From: Liolophura sinensis
Taxonomy: Eukaryota > Mollusca > Polyplacophora > Chitonida > Chitonidae
DNA length: 64,000 nucleotides
NCBI RefSeq assembly: GCF_032854445.1
Contig: NC_088303.1
Coordinates: forward strand, 14,703,501-14,767,500
Reading direction: 5' to 3'
In this document: positions 44,801 through 53,284 of the stretch, piece by piece
Numbering within the stretch: position 1 is the stretch's first letter
How the letters are laid out: each line of letters starts with the position of its first letter
Made by a program: the position numbers and the translations under genes
The notes under the pieces: model-generated
The model's input: only the letters and a program-made list of their open reading frames with translations
Told to the model about the DNA's origin: nothing
Database searches by the model: none

Positions 44801-46961
44801 GTTCTGCTTTACTACTCCTAATGTGCATGTCGTCAATTTATTCAAATGTCTTTTGGTTGGACTTTCTAAAAGTTGACATGATTTTGATAGCGGGATGTGG
44901 AGGTCAACACTGATAGCTGTGATGTTTACCCCTACAGGAAATCTTTGGACCTATCCTCACTGTGTACGTCTACCCTGATGATAAGATCATGGATGTGGCA
45001 AGATTGGTAGATTCTACTACTGTCTACTCGCTCACAGGATCCATCTTCTCCAAAGACAGGTAATACCTGCTGGGCCTGTTAATACCCCTGTCACCTGTCA
45101 TGCCTGTTACCATTGTCGCTTGTCAGTGGTAGGCTTATCGGCTGGGTGCCATTTCTAGGCAGGGAGATGCTAGCTTGTCTTAATTATATAAAGTACATGT
45201 AGCTGATAAATAAATGGATTCAGGTAGATGTAATTGAGTGGTAAGTTACAACTGATATATTATATCATTTGTAGCTTAGTAAGGTACAAATGGCCAGTGA
45301 CACCCGGTACCTTTATAGTAAAATTAAATGTCTGGCACTTTCGTTGTAAATCACTTTGCCTTGTAAATCACTTTGCCTTAGTTTAACATACAAACCTTTG
45401 TGACAGTATCCCTGAAACTGTTTAATGGGGAATTCTTAAAGCAGATCAAATCTTTTTAATTAAATCACACCATTTAAGACATGTGCATTTTAAAATGTCA
45501 TAAAATATCCATACATTAGTAGATTTTATTGAATGAAAAGTTAATTGAATATGATAGATAGTTGAATTGAATATGATAGATAGTTGAATTGAATATGATA
45601 GATAGTTGAATTGAATATGATAGATAGTTTAATCGTACACTCTTAATAGTGTAACAGTCCTACAAGTATAGGGAAAAGCAATGTACATTTCAAGATTTTG
45701 CCTGAATTCAGGTTCTTGTTCAAAATTGGAAGCAGTTTCCAGGCGCATGTATTCTGTTGTATGTTTAAGGGCTGAAATTGTAGCTGAAGTTTGTAATTAC
45801 TACAGTTGTTTTTATGTCACCAGTTATGTCACTTAGGTCTTTGAAATTGATCCAGATGTAATTTCACATATTCAAACTGAAGATTTTCTTATTTTCTCCC
45901 ATGAGTATATGTAGCTAGACTCTCTTTTGATAAGGCTGAAGGATAACATCAGAACGTTTGGGCAGATGTAAGATAGAATATTCTACTGTATCGTTGTATT
46001 GTGTAGACAAGTGACGGAACAGTTACTGGAAGTTCTGCGAGATGCTGCGGGCAATGTCTATCTGAATGACAAGTGTACAGGCTCTGTGGTGGGGCAACAG
46101 CCGTTTGGGGGCACAAGATTATCAGGTGAGACTGGCTCATTGCTCTCATGTACACACTCATACTGGCACTTTCACTCACAACAAAATGGTATGTTCTGTC
46201 ACATTATGGAAGAGGAACCAATAATCATGAGTGTTTCCACCTTCAAAACTGACCTCCAGATGTGATTGTTTCTTATGGATAATGGTTATATACCAGTAAA
46301 ACATATTGCTGGTAGATGATTGTTTAAGAATGGAGTCATTGGTTTGTGAGAAAAATGAAACGAAGGAAAGAAGAAATGAAAAGCAGAATATTTATTTAAA
46401 GAAAGAGATTTAACAGTGAATATTTCTAGCAAATTTCTTTAGAACACTAATTGTAATGGCTTACAGTCAACACAAGACATTTGGAATATTTTGGTGTTGA
46501 ATAACAAATCTATGATTGGGAAGAATCAATGGCAAACACTTTGTTGTGAGATAAGAAAATCCTTGCACTCAGCTGGTGGACCCCTGCAGCCTGGTGGTTG
46601 TGCGAGCACAGCATAGTGACAGAGGAGTCTCTTACCATTGTGGTCACTGTGAGATCAAGTCCGGCTTTTTGGCTTCGTCTAAGGTCATACGTGGGGTTGT
46701 CTGCCAGCAGCCTGTAGATCACCATGGGGTTACCCTGGTTTCCTTCGACTTCGGTGCTTGTCGCCGTTGTATTTTCGAGTACTGTGTAAAATGCCAATGA
46801 ACTAAATGAATAAACTGTACTCAGCTGTGTGCATGTAATTGACAGGTACAAATGACAAGGCTGGGGGCCCTCACTACCTGCTCAAGTTTGCCTCCCCTCA
46901 GGCTATGAAAGAAAGCAAGGTGGAACAACGGGGCTGGCGATACCCCTCCATGGATGTTTAA
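29823..46961 (+). CDS. ALDH4A1: Delta-1-pyrroline-5-carboxylate dehydrogenase, mitochondrial (15 exons)
   Basis: The enzyme oxidises pyrroline-5-carboxylate (as glutamate semialdehyde) to glutamate with NAD+, the last step of proline breakdown in the mitochondrial matrix. Joining 15 exons gives 564 residues, close to the vertebrate enzyme (about 563), with every intron GT-AG and all phases consistent. Coding exons: 29823-29863, 34382-34589, 35292-35339, 35957-36112, 37024-37104, 38245-38316, 40122-40196, 41015-41202, 41730-41803, 42901-43142, 43483-43568, 44418-44484, 44938-45059, 46007-46125, 46846-46961. Key sites: SPFNFT with the conserved Asn, catalytic Glu315 in GECGGKN, nucleophile Cys349 in GGQKCSA, EEIFGP, and GQQPFGGTRLSGTNDK near the C-terminus. 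The first residues are basic, Ser-rich and free of acidic residues, as in a mitochondrial presequence. Exon 1 is the least certain, supported by phase, donor and peptide character. A weak ATTAAA lies at 47436-47441; the true 3' end is unknown. Confidence 0.95.
30512..30784 (+). mobile_element. Full-length SINE-A in ALDH4A1 intron 1 (reference copy)
   Basis: tRNA-derived head starting GGGGCCTCCGTGGCTCAGTC (A-box) with a B-box-like GCTGTGAGTTCAAGTCC. The conserved body has GTACATGGGAAGGTCT, GGATGGTCGTGGGTTTCCCC and ACCATAATGCTG. The 3' end has GAGAAATATTCTTGAGTACG, GTAAAACACC and an AAATA tail. The words CAAATATTCC (30501-30510) and CAAATATGCC (30783-30792) look like a target-site duplication with one mismatch. 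The body resembles the central domain of the metazoan MetaSINE group known from bivalves, as I recall it. Confidence 0.88.
31984..32257 (+). mobile_element. SINE-A, full length, in ALDH4A1 intron 1
   Basis: Head GGGGTTTCAGTGGCGGAGG with a small internal repeat CACGCCAG, then B-box GTCGCTGTGAGTTCAAATG, body GTATGTGGGAAGGTCTG and GGCCGTGGGTTTCCCCC, and tail AAATAAATAAATAAAT. More diverged than the copy at 30512. Confidence 0.85.
32260..34370. other. ALDH4A1 intron 1, remainder
   Basis: No exon-like conserved frame was found. A very degenerate SINE-A-like 3' segment may lie at 33487-33540 (TTTCCTCCACCCATAA, ACATTCTTGAG). Otherwise it is plain intron sequence ending in the TGTGTGCGTGTGTTGTAG acceptor. 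Confidence 0.4.
34382..34589 (+). CDS. ALDH4A1: ALDH4A1 exon 2
   Basis: Acceptor GTGTTGTAG at 34373-34381, donor GTAAGT at 34590. Encodes residues 14-83: the end of the presequence (TRVMSSSSLSDFKAWNEP) and the family's N-terminal segment ending EEIRTSDVRYQVA. If exon 1 is wrong, translation could start at Met18 (34392). Confidence 0.9.
35292..35339 (+). CDS. ALDH4A1: ALDH4A1 exon 3
   Basis: 48-base exon, phase 0 on both sides, acceptor TTTTCAG, donor GTGAGT. Encodes PFDHQKKIAKYHYASA (residues 84-99), matching the short PFNH-like segment of the family. Confidence 0.93.
35537..35655 (+). mobile_element. Degenerate SINE-A fragment in ALDH4A1 intron 3
   Basis: Old copy recognisable by GGGCTGTGGTTTTCTCC, GGATAAGTGAAATATTCCA and the ATTAATTAAATAA tail. 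Strongly diverged. Confidence 0.45.
35957..36112 (+). CDS. ALDH4A1: ALDH4A1 exon 4
   Basis: 156 bases, phase 0, acceptor GTATGACAG, donor GTAAGC. Residues 100-151 with ARKEWERK and QVFLKAADL, the conserved helix region before the NAD-binding fold. Confidence 0.95.
36823..36878. repeat. T-shaped compound palindrome in ALDH4A1 intron 4
   Basis: Outer perfect 15-bp arms TTTCGATGGAAATAA (36823-36837) and its complement (36864-36878). The 26 bases between are filled exactly by two 13-nt hairpins, each with a 5-bp stem and 3-nt loop: TTCAC-TCA-GTGAA (36838-36850) and ATCAC-CCG-GTGAT (36851-36863). The whole would fold into a three-way, T-shaped junction with no unpaired base outside the two loops. 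Confidence 0.9.
37024..37104 (+). CDS. ALDH4A1: ALDH4A1 exon 5
   Basis: 81 bases, phase 0, acceptor TTTTTCAG, donor GTAAGC. Residues 152-178, including FQAEIDAAAELADFYRFN, a highly conserved P5C dehydrogenase segment. Confidence 0.95.
37179..37429 (+). mobile_element. SINE-A copy in ALDH4A1 intron 5
   Basis: Near full length: head GGGGCCTCTGTGGTGGAGAC, B-box GTCGCTGTGAGTTCAAGTCC, a shortened body GCAAGGCCCAGCAGCAACC, 3' end TAAGTGAAATATTCTTGAG and CAATCAAATAAG. The central domain has a small deletion. Confidence 0.82.
37567..37858 (+). mobile_element. SINE-A with internal 20-bp tandem expansion, ALDH4A1 intron 5
   Basis: Diverged SINE-A whose tRNA-like region has gained a 20-bp tandem repeat, GAGAACCTGTCTCTCGTGTG, four copies at 37623-37702. 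The repeat corresponds to the GGAGCCTCTCACCAATGCGG segment between the A- and B-boxes in other copies. The body GTATGTGGGAAGGTCTATC and the 3' end TATAAGTGAAATGTTCTTGAG follow. Confidence 0.8.
37979..38098 (+). mobile_element. Degenerate SINE-A fragment, ALDH4A1 intron 5
   Basis: Third SINE-A in this intron, recognisable by GATGTGGGAAAGTTTGTCAG, GGTGGTTTTCTCC, ACCACCATCGTATAAGTGG and AACTTCTTGAGTATGACAT. The head is absent. Confidence 0.6.
38245..38316 (+). CDS. ALDH4A1: ALDH4A1 exon 6
   Basis: 72 bases, phase 0, acceptor TTGTTTCAG, donor GTAAGA. Residues 179-202 (the QPVSPSSEITN loop to NFRGME). Confidence 0.93.
38320..40110. other. ALDH4A1 intron 6
   Basis: 1.8 kb of AT-rich intron with no recognisable repeat or additional exon. 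Confidence 0.6.
40122..40196 (+). CDS. ALDH4A1: ALDH4A1 exon 7
   Basis: 75 bases, phase 0, acceptor TATTTTTAG, donor GTAAGT. Residues 203-227 with ISPFNFTAIGG. The Asn of this motif forms the oxyanion pocket in aldehyde dehydrogenases. Confidence 0.95.
40363..40388. repeat. C19-T7 homopolymer pair in ALDH4A1 intron 7
   Basis: Nineteen C (40363-40381) followed directly by seven T. Length should be treated as approximate because homopolymers assemble poorly. Confidence 0.8.
40487..40692 (-). mobile_element. SINE-A copy in ALDH4A1 intron 7
   Basis: Minus-strand copy readable on the plus strand as TTATTTGATTGGTGTTTATG, CAGCATTATGGAGGGAGG, CCATCTGCAGGTTGTTGCC, GCAGGAGCTGGACTTCAATT and CACAGTGACCGCAATGG. 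It is antisense to the gene and lacks the outer half of the head. Confidence 0.8.
41015..41202 (+). CDS. ALDH4A1: ALDH4A1 exon 8
   Basis: 188 bases, ends in phase 2; acceptor ATTTATAG, donor GTAAAA. Residues 228-289 plus two bases of Arg290. Contains VWKPSDTA (NAD ribose and phosphate contacts), FVPADGPVFGD and GINFTGSV, family signatures. Confidence 0.95.
41730..41803 (+). CDS. ALDH4A1: ALDH4A1 exon 9
   Basis: 74 bases, acceptor ACTGACAG, donor GTGAGT. Completes Arg290 and encodes HLWKQVGQNID to PRLIG. It ends after the first base of the catalytic Glu315 codon, so that codon is split by the next intron. Confidence 0.95.
42105..42830 (+). repeat. 20-bp minisatellite with higher-order repeat in ALDH4A1 intron 9
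   Basis: Repeats of about 20 bp built on CCAGCAGTTGGACAG with variants (TCAGCAGTTGGATAG, CCAGTAGTTGGAAAG, CAACAGTTGGACATA). A block of about 180 bp, containing TTTAGCCCAGCACCATGG and CCAATGGGACAGTCC, is itself repeated at about 42146-42320 and 42325-42500, with a partial third copy after 42505. The downstream half decays into diverged single units. Confidence 0.9.
42901..43142 (+). CDS. ALDH4A1: ALDH4A1 exon 10 (active site)
   Basis: 242 bases, acceptor CTTACACAG, donor GTATGC. Completes Glu315 (general base, ECGGKN) and carries the nucleophile Cys349 in FEFGGQKCSACSRLY. Ends at FLSAVIDEK, residue 395. Both catalytic residues are intact. Confidence 0.97.
43483..43568 (+). CDS. ALDH4A1: ALDH4A1 exon 11
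   Basis: 86 bases, phase 0 start, phase 2 end, acceptor TGATTTCAG, donor GTAAGC. Residues 396-423: SFDRIKGWLDHAKSSPNL then IAGGDCDK. Confidence 0.95.
44418..44484 (+). CDS. ALDH4A1: ALDH4A1 exon 12
   Basis: 67 bases, acceptor ATTTTCAG, donor GTAAGC. Residues 424-446: KGYFVQPTIVETTDP, IMQE, leading into the conserved EIFGP motif of the next exon. Confidence 0.95.
44938..45059 (+). CDS. ALDH4A1: ALDH4A1 exon 13
   Basis: 122 bases, acceptor CCCTACAG, donor GTAATA. Residues 447-486: EIFGPILTVYVYPDDK (the Glu contacts NAD ribose in the family), VDSTTVYSLTGSIFSKD. Confidence 0.95.
45541..45630 (+). repeat. 22-bp tandem repeat, 4 copies, ALDH4A1 intron 13
   Basis: TTGAATTGAATATGATAGATAG repeats from 45541 to 45630 with almost no divergence, so the expansion is young. 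About 160-200 bp upstream (45344-45379), a 17-bp block TTGTAAATCACTTTGCC occurs twice in tandem. Confidence 0.88.
46007..46125 (+). CDS. ALDH4A1: ALDH4A1 exon 14
   Basis: 119 bases, acceptor TTGTGTAG, donor GTGAGA. Residues 487-526: RQVTEQLLEVLRDAAGN, YLNDKCTGSVVGQQPFGGTR. This is the anchor-loop region that binds the substrate carboxylate. Confidence 0.95.
46577..46814 (+). mobile_element. SINE-A copy in ALDH4A1 intron 14
   Basis: Diverged copy: head GGACCCCTGCAGCCTGGTGG, B-box GTCACTGTGAGATCAAGTCC, GTCATACGTGGGGTTGTCTG, CATGGGGTTACCCTGG, and 3' end GTAAAATGCCAATGAACTAAATGAATAAA. It ends 31 bp before the last exon. Confidence 0.75.
46846..46961 (+). CDS. ALDH4A1: ALDH4A1 exon 15 and stop
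   Basis: Acceptor AATTGACAG. Completes Gly527, then TNDKAGGPHYLLKFASPQ and the C-terminus EQRGWRYPSMDV. TAA at 46959-46961. Confidence 0.95.
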
Positions 46962-47473
46962 GTGGGTGGGGAAATATAGAGGCCACAACTCATGATGTGA
47001 ATGGCATCATCTACCGACGTTACAAAGTCATACACCAAATACTCAGCAGGGGGTACCTGAATGTGAACACGGGAAAACTTTTTTATAAGCCAGTCACTCG
47101 TCCAGATATGACGCAGTTTTCAAATATGACAAAAACACACATGGCTAATAATGTTGGTCACAGAATTGTCTTACTAACCTCACATGTTAGAACTTCAATA
47201 CAGTAGTTACTGTACTGAAGCATTGGCATATATGCACACCCCTAAGGTGATGAAATGTCAGCAGGACAAAAGAATGTTTTTATAGTAGATATACATTTGC
47301 AGATTGCATTTGAATGAAATTTTGTGTACATATATACATGAACAAACATGTAAGCTTTATAATTACTGGCCTGCATAACAGAATGCTATTAAGACTTTAA
47401 TATTGCTGTTAGGCGCGATATTACGTTAGCCCATAATTAAAATTTTGTAAGGTTATTTTACGATTTAGATATT
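46962..47473. other. ALDH4A1: Presumed ALDH4A1 3' UTR and downstream DNA
   Basis: No further coding sequence. ATTAAA at 47436-47441 followed by a GT/T-rich stretch is a weak polyadenylation candidate. It lies just before a young SINE insertion. Confidence 0.35.
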
Positions 47474-47485
47474 GTATGTCATGGA

Positions 47486-47648
47486 TTTTTTTTTTTTTTT
47501 TTTTTTTTTGATTGGTGTTTTACGCCGTACTCAAGAATATTTCACTTATACGACGGCGGCCAGCATTATGGTGGGTGGAAACCGGGCAGAGCCCGGGGGA
47601 AACCCACGACCATCCGCAGGTTGCTGCAGACCTTCCCACTTATGGCCG
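47486..47648 (-). mobile_element. Young 5'-truncated SINE-A with 12-bp target-site duplication
   Basis: Minus-strand copy very close to the family consensus: GATTGGTGTTTTACGCCG, TACTCAAGAATATTTCACTT, GCGGCCAGCATTATGGTG, GGGGGAAACCCACGACC, GACCTTCCCAC. It is truncated at CCGG inside the body, so no tRNA head is present. The perfect 12-bp duplication GTATGTCATGGA flanks it (47474-47485 and 47649-47660). The tail is a run of about 24 T (poly-A on its own strand) instead of AAATA repeats. Confidence 0.9.
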
Positions 47649-47664
47649 GTATGTCATGGAATTT

Positions 47665-50600
47665 GCTCTTAAAATAACATACTCACAAATCAGTATTAGG
47701 GCAATACTTTAGGTGAAGTGATGGAAACTGATATCGACTGAAATTTTAATATTTGATTTTGTATATGTTGTATACTTACAATTGTATATTGCGGATTATG
47801 TACATATTATGTCAACTTCTTGAACTGTTTGACTTGTCCATTTTTGTGTAATTTGACTTATTTGTTTGTGTAGCTTATGTGCATATATCCAGCCAGTGCA
47901 AAGCTTTAGAAAGGTTGACTGTAAGCTTTCTGCTGGTAATTATGCAGTGAGCTATTTAATTTTTGATGAAATGTAGTGAAAACTTGGGAGACCGTAGTTT
48001 AAATCAACTTAAGATACATGCAGTCTTGTTGGCGGATTCGTCAGACGGATGTTAATTAACTGCACGGAATCCATCATTTGAGGTTATTTCATCCATTAAG
48101 GGCCTTCACATGCATTCAGTCTCTAGGTAAGTATACATGTAGGTAACAATTGTTGGTTACATGTGAGATACATCGCCCTGTCATTTCTGTGAAATGCATA
48201 AACTTTGATTTGACTTCCAACGTTCAGAATACTTTACTGTGGCACTGTACATGAATTGTAGCAGGAAAAGTGTTATATTTGGCTGTACTAGTGTTGTGTG
48301 TTGACTTTACAGGCAAGCTTCCACTCTAGGATTACTTTTTACCCTTTTCTGTGTATATTTCTGTGTGTACACCTGAGTATTTGTTATTCAGTGACACAAT
48401 TTGACGCTTATGGGTTAAGTGCCTGGGGTGAGAATCCTGTCTAAATTTGTTCTAAACACGTGTTTTTGAAGAGTTAATGTCATTTATGGTAAATGTGGAG
48501 TATGAAATCATCTCGAGACGGCTTCTATTAATAAACAGGGTGACCCTATGTTATACACTTATGCCTCATGGCACCATGGCCTAATGCAGTAGAGCATGTG
48601 GGTGTATGGAGGCTGTACTAGACCATTGTACAGGAAAGTGCTAGGCTTGTATAAAGTGTGATTTACTGTCCTCCTGTTAGCAAAAGGACTCGCATACATC
48701 AAACGCTAAGAAACTCTTCAGTTAGAGAGAAGAATACATATTATGACCTTCAGTAAAAAAAATCTTTTGAAAACTTTTAGATTGGGCAAATGACCAAGAA
48801 TGTTTCTTACGTTTTGATAGTATTTCTTGTATCAGCTAACGTGTAATATGAACAAACAGTGTATGCAAATATGCTTGTGTGAATTACCTCATGTTTTATT
48901 TCAGCATTCTTTGTTTTTTTCCTTTTTGGCTGTGTGTACACTGAGGTTTTGTATAAATTACGGCTCGTGCTGTATTTGTTCTGTTTTCTGAAAGGATTTT
49001 TCAAGTTATTTCTATTATACTTTTATTATTTTATTAACTAATTGATTACATATATTAATTTTAGAAAATTAAGATGAACTTTTATCATCATAAAAGTGAT
49101 ATAGGGAATATCGTACTGATTTATATTTCAGAATTATACGATCTTGCAAATTATACATGTTAAATTACCCGATTATTTGGCGACGTCCTACCTTGACAGA
49201 CTTTACTTTAAAGCAGTGTATATAGGGACCGCCAGTTTCATAGATATGAAACTTGACAGATGGCCTGTTTTGGGCTTGTTATGGTTAGGCGTATCTACAG
49301 AGCTTTCGTAGGTAAAAGACTCCTTTACATGTTCGATGCGGTGAGTTAGGGATTAAATGCCGTGTTTATATAGATGAGCTCCTCAGACTTGATGTACTGA
49401 TTGGGAAAGTTTTACAGAAGTTGTAATCTGAATATCTGTTATCATGACAGATGAATGACCATGAATCCATAGAATGACCTCTGATACCTTAAAGGGATAC
49501 AGAAAGGATTGGCTGTTGTGGCAGATGTCCAGGCCTGTCCAGTCTATGTCTAGCCTTAGCTGAATTTTAGGCATGGCAGATTTATTCAAGCTTGACCAAG
49601 ACTGGAAGGTTTAACCCAGGTAATTGCACAGTATCTACACTGTCAATGAATTAGTGTCGATTTTGCATCCCTTTGAGTTATAGCAACTTATGCTGTTAAC
49701 TTCGGAATAGGAGTAAGTGCTTCAACATGGAGGATTTTACAGATGGGCTGATTTTACTCCTGTGTTTTCTTGTGTAGTGTACATGTTAACCAGCAGATAT
49801 ACATCTTGTGTGTTATGTTTGGGACATTTTCCTATGTTTTCTCACAATGTGTGTTTTTTGTTTTTTTGAGGTTTTAACACCTGTTATGTTATACCAGTGT
49901 TAATTTGTGCCATATCACCTGGATTTCCAGTTTTGTCAAATTTACAAAACTAAGTTAAGTTCAAAGTTTTAATATGATTCGTCTCTTACCCAATGTTTTT
50001 AAGCAACTCACTGTTTTTTAACCAACCAATTAACTCATGTGAAGATAATAAGCAGTTGTATTAAATGTATATATATATATATATATTACAAATATAGTTC
50101 ATTTTGTTTCCCAAATTTTACAGTAAAACCAGAAGATAGGTAAGGTTGATGTCCTGTTTATCAAGCCCTGTGAGAGTGATATAATAGATGAAATACAATA
50201 AAATTATTTCATACGGTATTTTACTTAACTGCTTTGAAATGCTTTTATTTTATTTTTTTATTTATTTTTCTTTCTGCTCTAACTAGTCACATTTTCCTCT
50301 GTTGCTAAGTTGACGACAGTAATATCAAAGTCTCATTCAAAATCCAGTGTTATGTCTTGGAATGTATTGAATCCTTGCTGACTCGCATGCACATTTCAGA
50401 AAGATTTTCATTTATCACAATAGATACGATGGTGACTTGCTTGTTTCTTCTTACCAAAAAATTAAATACTAATAAGACTACTTATGAGCTTATGGACGAT
50501 CAACAAACAACTGAAAATGTTTTAATGTTACAAATGGTTCATACATATGCATGCAGATTCTATCCTTTGCTTTCCAGAATAAGCTTTTAATAGTGACGAA

Positions 50601-51090
50601 TTGGGGCAACAGTCGGGGCTCATTACCTGCCCCCCTTAACCAGGCAAAGTGTAAATGTTTAAAGGGGAGGCAACTCTAAGAAGCAAGAACATCGGCCATG
50701 TGTCGCGGAGGGGCAAACATTTTGATGATGAATTTCTTTCAAAATTGGATAGAGTACAATTTTACGATAGACATATAACTAGAATCGAAATAATATTGCC
50801 TTGAAACATAGGTTTATTTTTGATTTATGACTAGTTTTAAGTTTTTGAGATTAAAGAATTCTGAATAACCTTTATACCCTTTTATTGGGGGAACAAACAC
50901 AGTGCTGAAGTTGATTAGTGTTTCGCTACACTAAACTGCCAAATTGTAATATTGAAACATTGTATACATATGGATACACCATGATTGTTACAGCAATATA
51001 CCCTGTAACCCAGTCCACGTGGATGTAATGTAATAAGGACCAGTTGTAATTTCTTGCCCAGTGGTTTGTCTAGGGTTGAGTGGGGGAAAA
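47665..51090. other. Non-coding DNA, nothing recognised beyond a TA run
   Basis: AT-rich, with a TA-dinucleotide run at about 50068-50086. No conserved reading frame on either strand. Confidence 0.5.
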
Positions 51091-51097
51091 TTCACGT

Positions 51098-51470
51098 TTG
51101 AGTAACATGTACCAATACGAATGATCCGAGCCAGTTACATGTACTACGAATTACCTGTTGTAAGTGCCAATACAACTTACCCGAGTCTGTGACACGTAGC
51201 AATATGAATTGTCCGAGTCAGTTACATGTACTACGAATTACCTGAGTCTGTTGCAAGTACCAATACAACTTACCCGAGTCTGTTACACGTACCAGCACGA
51301 ATTATCCAAGCCAGTTACATGTACTACGAATTACCTATTGTAAGTACCAATACAACTTACCCGAGTCTGTTACCAGCACGAATGACCTGAGTCTGTTACA
51401 TGTACCAACACGAATCACCCGAGCCTGTTCCATGTACCAATACGAATCACCCGAGTCAGTCACCTGCGTG
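51098..51470 (+). repeat. 32-bp minisatellite, degenerate
   Basis: About 11 units of 29-32 bp built on GTTACATGTACCAATACGAA and TTACCCGAGTCT. Variants (GTAAGTACCAATACAACTTAC, ACGTACCAGCACGAATTATCC) alternate in a way that suggests a two-unit superperiod in the left half. Confidence 0.85.
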
Positions 51471-51794
51471 AATTTTGTGTTTATTATTACGAGTAGGATC
51501 GACTCCGGTGTGGAAATTTAGCGTTTTATAAACATGGATCCGGGATCACGAACTTATTTGAAACTTAAGTCAAAAGTTTACTCCTAAAATCTGGGATGTT
51601 CCTTTCCGTTATTTTAATTGAAGTGTATTGTTCAATAACTTACTCAGAATTTACATCATCGAGCAATATTTTGACCTTGTTGTATCAAACATAATTATTT
51701 TTAAGCGATTTGAAATTTTGTCGTAAGTGTAAGATCACTTCGGGATACCGCTGCCATCACTGACAAGCTATGACAGCACGCTACTGAACGGAAC

Positions 51795-51821
51795 GGGCGG
51801 GGGTGGGGTGGGGTTGGGGGG
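51795..51821 (+). repeat. G-quadruplex-forming motif
   Basis: G3-C-G5-T-G4-T-G4-TT-G6: five G runs of three or more, separated by 1-2 nt loops, satisfying the usual G-quadruplex rule with the shortest loops. Confidence 0.8.
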
Positions 51822-51829
51822 TGGTGAGC

Positions 51830-53275
51830 GTTTGCGGTACTGTTCAGAGAACTAAACAATCTTAGGCAGTTGACGTTCTGTGTAGAAGCTGCTACATAGA
51901 TCTATATTGTGTGTCAATTTCGTATTGCTTGCGAGCAGTCAATGCCCGCAAGAGCACGGTACAGTGCACTCATGAACCTTACTGTACTGTAGGTCAACCG
52001 CATGGTACACTGTATTTTGTGGCAGTCGTGCGGAAGTGCACGGTGGTGAGCCACACAGTACCTCGCGCCAGCTGCACGTGCAGTTCCACTTGCTTAGTGT
52101 ACTGACATATACATGTACATGCATATATTTCTACAAGAAACTGTGAATTTCGAAATGCATGTATTCTTCAGACTTGTCAGTTTACGTCGTAAGTTAATAA
52201 GGCCTATAGTTTTCAAAACATCGGCCGGTCATTCTTTAGCTGAAAATACTATGGTAGACCCTTACATGCTATCTTTTTCGGAAGTATGAAGATTGAATGT
52301 TGACGCTTTCTTCAGTACAGGCCTGCGGACTTTGTCTTGGCGTTTTCCAAATGTTTAGATTAATTCAGAAACATTGCAATTTGTTAGAAATTAAGCAATG
52401 TTTGTCTGTTCTTCTTTTATGTTTTTTTTTTGTTCCGAGATGTTGTATCCCAATTCTATATCTCGTTGATAATTTACAGAGTGACACTGCGTGACAGTGA
52501 AACAGGCAATGAATTTCACATTGTATCTTCGATAATTGTTTAAGGCCATATGAGGCCAGTAAAACTGGGATACGTAGCTATTCGTGTGCAAACATATCGA
52601 GGTACATGTGTAAGTGCGGCCCGTTTTAGCACATTCATTGGTGCCACCATTCCTTAGCGGATTTCAGTCGCGAGGTATATCCAGGAATGTCTATATGTTG
52701 AAACGCATGGCCTGTATTCGTAAAATGGAAGGTCACTGCTGTTGAATGTTTTATGACTTTCACAATGTGAGCTTTCTTGAGTGACAGTATAAAATCTTGT
52801 GAAAAATTCCACATAGTGCCGCATTTCATGCAGACTGAATCAAGGATCTACGTGGGTGGTGATTTTATTTCATTAAGCTTGTCTCACAGTTGGCGAAATA
52901 TGTTGTTTCCTTTTCTGTGAATGCCATACATTAAATCAAATCAAGGGATTGCTTGTAAATTTGGGTAGTGCCTTGTCATTGTCATCATGGATGATGGTTG
53001 TGATTCGCACCGGCTGTTGTCGACCGTATCGTAAAACATCCAATGTACGGATTAAAATGTAGATCAAGTGGATTAGGTCGAGAGGGAATGGTAAAATGTC
53101 GTATTCACGTCGGCATATCCACAGGCACTGTCTCTAAAATCACTTATATCTACAAAGTGTGCTGAACAGCTCTTGAATGCTAAACGGGTTCATCACGGGG
53201 CAGACTCCAACGGCTACCGAGAAGTTCGTTTGAAAGATATTTTGAACTCAATACTTTGACAGACGCTGTGCTGAC
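51830..53275. other. Non-coding, nothing recognised
   Basis: Short open frames only, none with a recognisable domain. A GC-richer patch near 51930-52090 gives open frames on both strands but no homology I recognise. Confidence 0.45.
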
Positions 53276-53284
53276 TATAACATT

